Below are positions 1 through 41,485 of a DNA stretch of 64,000 bases, piece after piece. Under the pieces are notes generated by a model. It was given only the letters and a program-made list of their open reading frames with translations, ran no database searches and was not told the DNA's origin. Both the position numbers and the translations under genes were made by a program. Position 1 is the first letter of the stretch. Every line of letters starts with the position of its first letter. The stretch covers positions 37,629,323 to 37,693,322 of the forward strand of contig OX463842.1 in assembly GCA_949825065.1 (NCBI GenBank), in the 5' to 3' direction. The stretch comes from Odontocerum albicorne (Eukaryota; Arthropoda; Insecta; Trichoptera; Odontoceridae).

Positions 1-930
1 TTTTGTACAATTCATATTTTTGATTTCAATTTATATGTATAAAAAAAATAAGGATAATAATTTTAAAATCGGCATCAACCGTGGCTAAAATAAATATTAA
101 CATATACAAAAATGTACATATTATTCGGAAAATAGCATGCAATACTATATTTTATCATGCCATTAGTGTTCATCCTCTGTTTTATTACATAAAGTTATTG
201 AGAAAAATACACCAGCTATAATTAAAATGTATTCTTTTTCCAAATCTTACAATTTATCACATGTTTGATTGCTTTAATGTCTACTGAATAATTTTATAAA
301 TTGCTCTTAAATTATTTTGGATATAAATAAGAAATTATTTTTTTCCCAGTCAAAATATGAACTAATCTGATTACAGCTGGGTAATCTAATACCTAAGGAA
401 CAAAACCAACAAACTCCAAATTGAGGAAATAACAAATATGAAGCAGACTAGAAATAAATTTTCAGAGTAGTTCATAACCTTTTTATTATTCATAAACAAA
501 TCCCTATCTATAGATTATACTAATACACTCATGAATAATTTTCCTAATAAAAATAACTACTTGAATAATCAAACGCAATTTTCATCATTAACATATGTTG
601 AATAATTCAAGAGAAAAGCAAGTGAGAAGAAATTGCTAGTTTTCAACTAATTGACTTAAGTATATTCGACTGTGAGAAAATATATTTTTAAGAAGTTGCA
701 AGTTGCACTTTGCACCAACATTATACGAGTACTAACAATTTATTTCCATGCGGTATTTATCATTCTTGAATAGTAAAATCATTATTATTAGAAATAAATA
801 AAAATTGAAATTGCGAAAAAAAAATGCAAGATTTGAATCTTGATTCATTTTTTTTTTAATTTTACTCTTGAACATCGATCAGTATTATTGTTTAAAAATA
901 TCAATAAATTATAATATAACATGAATTTAA

Positions 931-1547
931 CCCTTTACACCTGAGGGCACAAAAGTGATTTTATCTTAAAATTTTTGATTTTATCATAAAATTTGTAGGC
1001 GCCATGCCATATTGACGACACACTACAATTAGTTTGACGATGCAATAGGTGAGTGTTGTATGTGACATAATATTTTTTACTCGTAATATGGTTTTGCTGG
1101 TATACAGATATTTAAAAAAAAAACAATATCAACCCTTTTAATCCCACGGGGTCGATTGTCGGCCCCAATTGGTGTATGCGAAAAATCCCACAGGGCCAAT
1201 CATTGGACCTAAAGTTTTCATACAAGTTTTTATGTTGAATGAAAAAAAATCAAAATTTTTTTTTTTTATGAAATATGAAAATTACTTATTATTTCACACT
1301 CTACAGGGAGGTCTCCACAAAAAAATTATGTTTTAAAACTAAATATTAACTGAGATAAAAAATAAAATATAAACTACTGTTTTTGTGCCAAAAAATGGTT
1401 GGGATTTTTCACACATTTTATGTAAAATATGCTGGGATTAAAAGGGTTAAAACGATTTTTTAACAATACTTAAATAATTTTTATATCAATATACTTCGCT
1501 TCAAGTGACTGGTAACACCTAAAAAAGGTATTTTTGAGTGCAAAGGG
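931..1547. mobile_element. piggyBac-like MITE (outer element)
   Basis: The segment is bounded by TTAA at 927-930 and 1548-1551. Its ends are short inverted repeats, CCCTTTaCaC on the left and gTGcAAAGGG on the right. TTAA target duplication with CCC..GGG termini is the hallmark of piggyBac-type elements. There is no transposase frame, so it would be non-autonomous. A second element of the same style lies inside it. The termini match over only about 10 bp, so the boundaries are moderately secure. Confidence 0.55.
1133..1446. mobile_element. piggyBac-like MITE nested in the outer element
   Basis: The left end CCCTTTTAATCCCA at 1133 is an exact inverted copy of TGGGATTAAAAGGG ending at 1446. 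The right flank is TTAA (1447-1450); the left flank reads TCAA, one change from TTAA. The interior holds a second set of short GC-rich motifs (GGGTCGATTGTCGGCCCC near 1150) and no coding capacity. It sits wholly inside the 931-1547 element, so it was probably the later insertion. Confidence 0.6.
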
Positions 1548-3785
1548 TTAATGATTTTTTTTAACCAACCTAAACTGTTCGACATAATAAACATGTATTG
1601 TATTGGTTGATTGCAAAACATATTTTCTGTTTTACTCTATATCTTACGACTTTTTTTATTTTTGGTACAGGTTAATAAGTGTCTAATTATAAGGCATAAA
1701 AGGAAAAATAACACATACATTGAAATATAAAAAGATAACATCATACATAAAATTTAATATAAAAGCTGGCAACTATTGAATTAATGGTCCATATTTTTTT
1801 AAGGAATGCAATTTTTTTTTTGTTATTAAATATTTAATTATACAAGAGTAAAAAAACATTTTGAATAGAAATACAATATAAGTTAAAAAGTGCATTATTG
1901 TCACCAAAAGAGATGCCAATTGTATATCAATAGTTTTAAAAATAGTTAGTAAAATATGTGATATATGACACAGAAATAAAATTTAAAAAATGGGCAGATT
2001 ATTTTTTTACTAACAAAACACGACTTCAGAAATTAAATTCGATAAAAATTAAATTTGTTAAAAATGTAAAAATACAGAAATAATATTTGAAATTTTCTGC
2101 TTTGAAAAGAACATGAATTAAATCTTAAATATAAAAATACAAATATTTTAAAATCAAAACTATCTTCATTCAGCAAACTTTTATACTGCAATATTTTAGG
2201 TGAAGTATTTTATAAATAAATACAAAAACAATTAGTTTGCATGCTTTATCGAAATTTTCACTAAGATATTTTGAACTTGAGGAAGTTTGTAAAATGTATT
2301 GAATATATGGAGTCACTACGCGAACTAGAATGAATAAATGGAAAATATTTAAAATAATGTTAGGAAAAATTTGCCTTATTGAAATTTATTTTTTTTATAA
2401 TTAAAAAAAAATGGGCTGATTAAGAAAAAAATTATTTATATATTTCATTATTGGATGAGTTTGAAACTTGGCCAAATAAGACTTCTATATAATTAGGATT
2501 TCCCAAACATTAAGTACGTAAGCTATTTAAAATATAGTTTCATCAAAATAGGTGATAAAAAAAATCTATATTTCAAATGTTTTCCACCATAAAATTGAAA
2601 TTAATTATTATTTTATGACAATAAATAATACAACAAATTTATCAAAAAAAATCCTGCATAATACACTACAGCAATTTCACAAAATTTTACATAAACTGAT
2701 TCAATACAAAATGTTACTAAAAATAAATATTTTAGGTGCAATCTCTCCCTAATATATTTCCATACATTTTTTATTATTTTATTTATTTCAAAATATTTAC
2801 TCTTTTCACCCAAATATCCATTTTGAAAAACCAATTATAAACTGATAGCTTATTTTTGCAATAGGAAAATTAAAAAAACTAAAGATTCTTTTCTTCTTCT
2901 CATGATCGAAGTTTGTTTAAAAAATTCAATAAGACAAAGGTTAACATATTAAAAACCACTAAGCTTACACATAAAAATATTGGAATTTTATTCCAGTTAC
3001 TTCCTCACATACTTTGAAATTTCTCAAATGACTTGTAAAAGTTTAAATCACATTTTCAAATTGGCAATTTTACTGGTTATACCATTTCAATCCATATTAT
3101 TAACACTAATGTAAAAATAAAATGTTTATCTTTTTGATTTAAAATACACTCTAAAAATTTTTAATTTTTCTCTTCATACAGCTATTTAATAAAGGGAATT
3201 TCAACTCAATCACATTATTGAGTTGATTCATAATCCTTCGCTTTAATTTTAAATTTGCCAAAATTTTATAGTTACATACATTTTAATAACATCACTCAAA
3301 CAAAGAAAACTCAAAACTCATTATTACAAATTAGATTTTATACTATTAAATTTCAAAAGTAGGAAATTTGATGAACATAATTTAAAACCATTCTAGACAA
3401 ATACACCTAGGTAACCTTTAGTGATTTCCTTTAAAATTTTGAAGATCAAATGATACAAGATAAATCGGATAAATTTTCATAATTTTTATTAAGCTTTTTT
3501 GACCAAATAACATGTCAAAATAACAATTCGTTTCCAATCAAAATCATTTTCTTACTAGATCCCACAGACATTTCATTACATGTAAATTGTCAGTTGAATA
3601 TATAGAGAAATATTTTGGCATTTATCTGTAATTTAAAAATATTTTCATTTCACAGTTTAACTTTAATGAAATAACCAATAAATAACATACATCTGAACTG
3701 AATTAAATCAATCAAAATCAAGCCTTAGTAGCCTTTTTTATACACAATAATCACTGGGTGCTGGATTTTTATTAGGATTAAAATG

Positions 3786-3818
3786 TATTCTATGAATGTG
3801 AGGAACATTCATAGAATA
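3786..3818. repeat. perfect 14-bp hairpin
   Basis: TATTCTATGAATGT at 3786-3799 is the exact reverse complement of 3805-3818, with a 5-nt loop. There is no other context. It may be a decayed MITE core or a chance palindrome in AT-rich DNA. Confidence 0.5.
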
Positions 3819-6501
3819 TTTAATGTGTATTGAGACATTTTTAATTATTTCACTAAATTGTACATCAAATCATGTTTTACTTAAGATTATTTGTTTATGT
3901 CTGCAATTTAAAAAAAGTATAAAAATAGGATGACTTATAATAATGACCCAAAAATAGGAGTTTTATATATGCATATACCCACAGGGACACATTCAAATAG
4001 ACACAGTGCACTAACAAAATGGCAATTTTAATTTTACAAATCGTTCAAAGTATTTTTAAAGTAAATATAACAATAAACTGGAATATTATGGGTAAACCGG
4101 CCTCTTCACTAGTGTTTCTCATAATCACAAGATAATACTAAGCTGCCTAGACCCACATTAAAGACATACAAATTGACCTTTTTCTACCACGGTTCACTCA
4201 GGAATTCAAGTTTTCAACGTCAGGCAAACGGAAAGTTATTTTCCAGCGTACTTCAATTTAAATTTACTTTGCTTCTCTAACTACACTGAATAGGGTTTAC
4301 CACGTGCACAGCAAATTTGCAACATTTGTTAAAATTCTAACTTTTATTTTTACATTTTATCTTAATATTGTAACTTCATGGTTAAGTCGAGAGCTCTTAC
4401 ATAATTGATGGTACCAAGAAGAAAGAAAATGAAAAAAAAAAACTATTATTAATTTACCAATGATCACCAAATAACACAAAAAAAATATTATTGAATACCA
4501 AATATTATGTACAATGTTTTTTTATTTAAATACATTTTTAAGAACCTGAATAGAGCAATTTATTACTTTATATCGATTTGTAAAATAAATTACATTCTGT
4601 TAACATCACATAAACATACATTTTATTTTGTATCTGTCTGTAAACACACCTAATTACATCAAATATAATGAAAATCTACATATCACTATGACATTACAAA
4701 TATATATATTATATCATATATAAAATACTTAGTAAACATGATTTATTTTAAGACTAATGAGTGACATAATCAAATATTGCCCAATAATATGATATTTAAT
4801 GAGCTTGACTGGTTAGAGGGTTAATATTGGCATTTTAAAATTAATTTTGAATATAATTTCATTTTTAGTGTCTTCAAAAACATACCAGAAGACACAAAAT
4901 TCATGGCACGAAACATATGAAACAATGAAAAATTAACTGATATATTTCTTTGTACTCTGATTTTTTTTAACTACATTGTTAATTTTGCATTTATAGTAAT
5001 TTTTTCTGTATAAATATCACAACCGTATAAATAAGTTCTTTATTTTGGAATCATACATTTTATTGATTATATGGCATGGGAATGTCAAAGGCTTGTGTTC
5101 ATTTTATGACTTAAAAAATCCGAGTAAATAAAAGCAAAATCTGTAAGGAAAATTTACACATGTTATAATATATTAAGGCTGCCATAAATTCTTCCAAAGT
5201 TTACTTTTAGGCAGATATTCAGATGAATTATATTTAATCACCATTATTAAACTTAATTTTAAGATTTTTTTTAATATCATGAGGAATATAATTTTTACAA
5301 TGTTTTTTTAACACAAATCAATATATAAGATTGAAATTAAAAAACATTAGAATGATTTGAAAAATATTAGATAATTGATGTTTCAATTGTTAGTAGAGAT
5401 TAGCAAATAGGGAAACTATCTTATTCAGAAAACAAGCTCTGATGCTGAATTCATATACAAGTGAGTGACATTTCTTCAGTCATATTTGAATTCAAATAAT
5501 TTCAAAGCACCTGACAATGTAGTGTGTTTAGCTTTATGCAACAATTATTTTACTATGAATCAGAATAAAAGTTCAATTTTTACTAAACACATTACATTGT
5601 AACACAATTTAAGCATTAATGTGTTAATAACCTGCTTTTGCCATTACAAAGGAAGACAAACTGTGAATGGATTTAGAAAGTTAAATACTTAACCATTGTC
5701 ATTACAATTTACCAAATATAAAATTACAATCAAAGCAAACAAAATGAAAAAGAGTACATAAGGGGATGAGAAGCTCTCACATGGTACATATTTTTATTTT
5801 TGTATGGTCAAATCAAGATACCTGACAAATTAATCCCTTTTCCACTTATAGGCACGTAAGCGCATAAAGCAAGGAGTTATATCGTTATTTAGTAATAAAC
5901 TTCACCCTAAGAGATATCTTAATTGACCCGAGAAATCTCTCTCACGGTTTAAGGTATAAGTAAATCCACTCTCCAGATCATTTAAAAGTTAATTTACATT
6001 TTAGAGCATGTGATAGCTTTGGAAAATATATGAATGTTAAAAAGTTAGTTCTGAAACGGAATTATATATTTTTTAGTTATAAATTCTTGGAATATGCACA
6101 ATTTCAAGATTACACTAAATCATATACAATTAAAAAATAAATTTCCACACGAAAACAATAATCACTTTATAAAAATCTGTTAGTAAAAAAACTAGTTTTG
6201 ATGACAATTATTTTTAGTTCATCTGACTAATCAATTGTAGTTAAATTGATTCCTTCGGTCTACTTTTTAAATACTTTTAACATACAAGCCAATATAAAAA
6301 TCTTATAATGTTCATCTTACTCATACTATATAATAAGGAATAAATATTTTTGATTAAATATGTCCTAAATAACATACACATTCTAAAATTATGATACAAA
6401 TATTTTATGGATATAAGATGATTGGTTGTGAAAATGCGTTTTACAATAAACTTGCAAAAATTTATTATTGAAATAAAAATCAAAACACTAATTTTAAGTT
6501 C

Positions 6502-6605
6502 CATATATTTATTTCACCTGCTTGGGTAGTCATTTTGGCTCGCTAGGACATTATCAACAATGTCCTACCAAACCAAAATGATCATCATGGAAATAAATAT
6601 ATAAA
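6502..6605. repeat. imperfect foldback of about 100 bp
   Basis: The two arms meet at a perfect GGACATT/AATGTCC core with a short loop near 6551-6557. They extend outward through CATTTTGG/CCAAAATG to ATATATTTATTTC/GAAATAAATATAT. Arm similarity is interrupted by a few mismatches and a length difference. It looks like a small foldback element; a pre-miRNA-like transcript is possible but not supported by anything else. Confidence 0.5.
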
Positions 6606-8697
6606 TCACTGTTTTGATTTTTATTTAAATAGTAACAATGGAGTTCAATAGTCGTAACACCTTTTCGTTAAATAAAATTAAAATATTGGAAAAAGTAAAA
6701 CATTAAAATTAATGATAAATGTAACATTTTTATTGTTTTTCTATTCTCATAATTTTAATGGCAAAACAGTCCAAAACACTTTTATGTCATGAAAAAAATT
6801 AAAAGAATTGTCTTCTTTTAATTTATAAAAGGTCTCCTTGATGTATTTATTCTAAAATAATTTTAAAAAACACAAATGATAAACAAGATTTATAAAATTT
6901 CCGCTATTTTTTTCTTAACTGAGATCAGAAAATCATTTCTTAATAAAAATTATTTAATTAATATGTAAAAAAAGCACCACTAATATTTTAAAATGGTAAT
7001 TGCAAGGTAACACAAAAAGTAAATACATAATTATAAAAAACACTAATGGGTTAATAATTCACTGAAGACAAAAGTATTATAAAATTTCCTACAAAAAATC
7101 CTTACACAAACTACTTATAATACACATTAGTCAAAGGCAAGATTAACTTCAGCCATAAGTCAAGTTTTTCATTAATTTTACTTAAATTTTCATAACATTT
7201 TTCAAAACAAGAAAATCGTTACACAGATCCAAAGTTTTTCAAAGAAAACGTAATTAATTTATCTTCAAATTCTAACTAATATTTTCTAAAGTACTCCTCT
7301 TTCCAATTAACAATATAATCACTGAAAACTATAAATGTGTCCATAATTCACCAGATTAGGTATACTGACAAAGAGAAAATGAATAAAAGTAGAATATTGT
7401 ACATTTACATACCAATTGAGATAGAAAGAGAACCCTCTCATTTGATCACTGGGTCCAGAAGATTCTGAAAGACCATTATATTGCTTGTTAATATGAGAAG
7501 GAGAAATGTAGACTAGCAAAAAGGAAAAAATGTCCATGTTTAGGCAAGAAATGACAAGAATTAGATACTAGTCTTTTTGGAATATTCAGATGTAGATCAG
7601 TTTAAAATTCAAAATTATACACAATGTTGAAATTGTTTAATTGTTCAAGTGGCAAATGGTCATTCATTTACTAAGCGCTTGTCACTAATCTGATTTTTCT
7701 GCAGAAATGTTTCTTATAAGCATGAATTATTTCAAGCACATCTAAAAAAGTTAATATCATTTCACAGAATTTATTATTGTAAATGAGAAGAACTTTTTAC
7801 ATATGTACTTTCAAAAGAAAAAAAGATATAATAAAATTCCTGAAGATTTTATTTTATGAAGAAAGCATCTTGCCAACTAGAACTATTTTAAGAAACAGTA
7901 AATTATTTTCAAAATTTATCAAGTGTGTTATTAAAAATATGAATTCCTTTAAGTGTTTTCAAAAAAGGACAAGATAATTTAGTTCGACAAAACTGAAAAA
8001 GAGCTTAGTCATAATTAGAATAAAAATATATACTTTGTATTTTAAATTTTTTTTCCCCGTGTAGGTTTTTCAGACCTGGTGACCAAATTCATATTTGAGG
8101 ACAGATGATTTATGATATGAATGTTAGAATAATTCTTAATAAGGAAATTCTTATACAATTGAACATAACATTTGAAAATAATTGTGACAGAAATTGAGAA
8201 ATGAACATATTTATGAGTATTACTAATGTAGAGATTCAAAAGATAGTACTTAAAATACAAGAAAAAATGTTCGGCCTTTGTATATCTTCAAAGAAATATT
8301 AATGTGACCAAGTTTTAATATTTGACCTTTGTGCTTGACTGCTTAAATATATGAATATCTAATAAAATAATGTTTATATCCAAGTATTATGAATTGATTT
8401 ATAAATGTTATACTATATCACCAAGCTTCTTAAGATATTCAGTTACTCTAAATTATTCCATTATTTTTGTTTTTATTAATCAAGAATGCTACAAAGTTTT
8501 TTGTTTTAAAAACTTCAATAAGTGCGAAAAATCAGCTGACTAATTAAATATGGTTGTTACGCTCGAAAATAAAGTACAGCAAGCCAAATAATATGCAATA
8601 AATTTTTTACAAATTTGAATATTTTTTTCAAATAACACTTGAGCATCAGATTAACCTTAAAATATTATATAATATATACTGAAAGGGAGTAAATAAG

Positions 8698-8703
8698 TTT
8701 ATT
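8698..8703 (-). promoter_or_regulatory. possible polyadenylation signal of the short BCAS3 form
   Basis: TTTATT on the plus strand reads AATAAA on the minus strand, three bases after the BCAS3 stop codon (8709-8707). The hexamer is canonical. Such a short distance to the stop is unusual, and in this AT-rich DNA further AATAAA motifs occur by chance, so the true signal may lie further left. Confidence 0.3.
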
Positions 8704-8706
8704 GAT

Positions 8707-38303
<29,597 letters not shown>

Positions 38304-38475
38304 TCTTGTTTACTACAACCTAAAAACCAAAATTTACTTTGACCTCTCTATAACAATTTTTGCTTTTTTTACACATTTTATGTGAATTTAACAAAATTTT
38401 GACATGACGGACAAACAGTATTTTTTTTTCCCATTCAGTTGTATTGTAAGAATCACCTTACATTATGGATGTTAC

Positions 38476-38525
38476 ACTGGGATATATCTAAGCTGTTACA
38501 GGTTACAGCTTAGATATATCCCAGT
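38476..38525. repeat. perfect 21-bp hairpin with 8-nt loop
   Basis: ACTGGGATATATCTAAGCTG(T) at 38476-38496 is the exact reverse complement of 38505-38525. The loop is TACAGGTT. It lies about 170 bp upstream of the BCAS3 ATG, probably in a 5' intron. The stem is shorter than a typical pre-miRNA and pairs without a bulge, so a short palindromic insertion is as likely. Confidence 0.85.
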
Positions 38526-39798
38526 CAACAACACTAAATATTTTTTTTACCATTTATGCTTAAAGAAATATATTATTGTCAAACAAGTTTATTTTTTTAA
38601 TTAAAAGGAATCTAAGAATTCAGACTGTATATTATTAAAATAAATGAGATGTAAACTAAAATGTATGTAAACTATAAAGGTTAAGCTTTTGAATCTAGTT
38701 GAATTCATGACATATTTTGAGAATTGTGACAATATTTAAGCATTAGAAATTATAGGATGGCAAGAAAAATTATAAAACTATAAAAAAATCATGAGAAAAA
38801 AATAAAAAGTGAAAGTAACTGAAACTTATAAGAAGTCTAGTATCAGTAGAGAAGTGAATGCGGAAAATTTTAATCAAGTAGACAGAAAGTCATTTTATGT
38901 AGCAAACAAAATAAAATCAATTTGAATAAATTTTGCATAACACAATAAAGGATAAAGAATTTCATGAAAATATTGTTTAATTATTTTAATTTGTAATCAA
39001 AATTATGGAAATAAGGGCGAGTTTAAAAATGTTTTGTAGACATAAATCATTTCAATACATATATTCCAAGCAGACATAAAAATCAATGAAAGGGATTGTG
39101 GTGCAATTGAAAGTAACAAGCACACTGAACAAAAGTGTATGATAGACTTGAATGATTAGGGATGTAGAATAAAGGGTGTTTGCAATGCAGTGAAAGCAGT
39201 TCATACATTTCATATTTGGGAATAAGATTACTATAACATTTCTACTTAGCTTACTCTTACAAAAAAATAATCCTTGATGTGGAAAAAAATGTCCTTTTTT
39301 CGTCGACGGATTTTTTATAGGTATTAAATATGATTATTAAAAACTATCATATTAAATAAATGCAAAAAACTGATGCGAAATTACATGGCTGTAGAGAAAG
39401 GAGCTTATATACGAGTTTTGCTTTTGTCTTCTCTGCCTACCCCATCAAGAATATGTAATTTAAAAAATGTTCATAAATTTATAGTCGTAATAAGGACATA
39501 AAGAAAATCTCTCGCAAAAATACCAAGCTACGAATATCGACGTAATATAGATATGTACGCATACATCAGTCAACAGAAATAGCTACCTATGAAGGACAAA
39601 GAACTCTCCAATAACAAACACCATCGGTCTTAAGTCCGTCTGGCGTGACTGAGAGGGCCATGGGACGGAAATATGATATAAAAATAAACAATACATAAAA
39701 TAATTAATAATTTACCTTAAAATTTCCCAAAAATACCATGATGAAAATAATTTTTCAGCTCAAACGCAACTGCGTCATTTTTACTGACAGATCTAAAA

Positions 39799-39806
39799 TG
39801 ACGTCA
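39799..39806. promoter_or_regulatory. palindromic CRE-like site
   Basis: TGACGTCA, the full cAMP-response element consensus bound by CREB/ATF factors, occurs in the shared intergenic region. A single 8-mer can arise by chance, but CpG-containing sites are scarce here and this one lies where a divergent promoter is expected. Confidence 0.4.
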
Positions 39807-40489
39807 CATTGACATAAAAGACTACTGTGTTTGGTCTGAAAAACGTTTCTCAAGCCTCAATCATTTAATATTCGTACTATATTTACATGAAAATCACTAA
39901 TTATGCAGTCTTTTTCTACACTCGCGATAGACACACCGTGGAATCTACAAAACCAAACGCAGAAAACCGATAAACACTGTTGTCACATTCAGACTACCTA
40001 TCACTCAGACAATGAACAAATTGCCCATTATTACGTCGTGCCTTCAGAGTCCACAGTTGTCAACATTCGTGTTTTTTGAACTGTTCATGTCGAAATGTAG
40101 CCAACATTATAAAACAATGCACTTATTTCAAGGCTTTATCTGGATACATTCCAATTTAAACGCGCGCTGTCGTATATCCTATGAAGCTTCCATTATGGGC
40201 AAAGATTTTGATTACAACTGTTTATGTATATCGTGGGGTTGTAAATAGATTTAACTGATTGTTGACCTTTAATTTATATAAATCAAGCTATGGTATGTAT
40301 TACATTTAGATGTGGTCATCTATGAGCAGCCATGGTGTGCTAAAAATTTAAAAAAATTCATTTATCTATAAACTTTTATTGATAACGTTATAATCATTTT
40401 TGCAAGACGTGAGAGTGGGCGGTTTTTCTTAAAAACTGTTGTGTTTTGTCCTATCGTCTGATAAAAGAGACTGGTGGATAAAAACCCCA

Positions 40490-40825
40490 TCAAAGGAGAA
40501 TATCATTTTGCCGATAACACGTAGCATCAACTAATTGTTGACATGCCTTGATTGACTTCAGCCCGCCGTGTGTAGACCTTCTTGTGATCCGGTTTTCTCC
40601 ATGTGCAGACGTCTGATGAGCTGGACTTCTCCGAGAACTGGTGCTCTCTGCCCCTTTAGATAATATTTGATTGACAGTCCTCAGGAGGCGGGCGCTCTTA
40701 ATCTTCATGGCATATTGGATGTTCAGCGTCACCATAATGGAGATCACCGTCACATCGATTTGACTCCAATTAAAAGCACTCCAGTCTACCACGCTGTTGA
40801 AGGTGAAGCCCCACCCACCAGCTAA
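40490..40825 (-). other. unidentified open frame, relatively GC-rich
   Basis: A minus-strand frame runs GGWGFTFNSVVDWSAFNW, QIDVTVISIMVTLNIQYA, KIKSARLLRTVNQILSKG, then a polar Ser/Arg/His stretch to a TGA. The first part is hydrophobic and loosely recalls a membrane segment of insect sugar-type gustatory receptors (W..F.W..ID..II..S), but I cannot confirm that. It could be a stray exon or a pseudogene. Its composition stands out from the AT-rich flanks. No start or splice sites are certain. Confidence 0.25.
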
Positions 40826-41236
40826 TTTATTAAATCATCAATGGTCGAAACTTTAAACGATACTGATATCTAGCCTTCTTCTTTGACCCTACGCTCGTAA
40901 GTAAAGTTGCTTGTGTATACCCGTTCGGAATTTGTTTTATACCGCCCAAATAAACATTAAATAATGTATAAGTCGTCACCATAAAATCAAACATTTAATA
41001 GTATAGCTTTATATTTTTCATCTACAATAACGTTATATTAAGAGCGCGCTGCTGTGCGACACTAAGCAATGCCCGTTTTTTGCACGGTGGGGAACATGGT
41101 TTATCATCAATACCCGCATTTTGTAGCTAATATCAGGTTCGTAAAATTTCCTAAGATAATAGCTTGTCATAAAAGTGTAATCTGTACTATCGCTATCGAA
41201 AACAAAGATCAGCTGATGAATGGGAAAATATTAGAT

Positions 41237-41485
41237 ATGATGCGTTTTACAAAAAGTTGGACCCAAATAGCGAAATTAAAATTTTCAACAATAATAAAAA
41301 TAATCTTTATCACGAGCCTTGCTTTGAAAAAAGTGAAATGTGTATGTAACAAAGAAAACATTTTGATTCTAGTAGTTGACGACTTGCGGCCTCTATTGGC
41401 TGAGTGGGGTGATGAAATAGCGCATACTCCTCACATCAGCAATTTGGCGGCTAAAAGCGTCATTTTTAAAAATACATTCGCACAG
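41237..41485 (+). CDS. IDS: IDS exon 1
   Basis: It encodes a Lys-containing N-terminus with a hydrophobic core ([14 protein letters not shown]), then [19 protein letters not shown] and an end at NTFAQ|gtaata, phase 0. The metal-binding Asp pair is in this exon. ATG codons at 41237 and 41240 are adjacent; in-frame ATGs at 41216, 41096 and 41069 are alternatives. Confidence 0.85.

Larger units (their letters stand above)
1..8697. other. AT-rich non-coding DNA beyond the BCAS3 far terminal exon
   Basis: Very AT-rich sequence with only short open frames of low-complexity composition (Asn, Ile, Lys, Phe, Tyr) and no recognisable protein family. It lies downstream of the minus-strand BCAS3 gene, so part of it may be 3' UTR. 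Apart from a nested pair of MITE-like elements near 0.9-1.6 kb and two hairpins near 3.8 and 6.5 kb, I see nothing that looks like a gene. Confidence 0.6.
38320..41236. promoter_or_regulatory. divergent intergenic region between BCAS3 and iduronate 2-sulfatase
   Basis: The two genes are transcribed away from each other from this interval of about 2.9 kb. It should hold both promoters and at least one 5' non-coding BCAS3 exon, whose position I cannot fix. The right half is less AT-rich and richer in CpG than the surroundings (for example GAGCGCGCTGCTGTGCGAC near 41042). It also contains a perfect hairpin, a CRE-like octamer, LINE-end debris near 39430 and an unexplained open frame near 40.5-40.8 kb. 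Confidence 0.6.
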
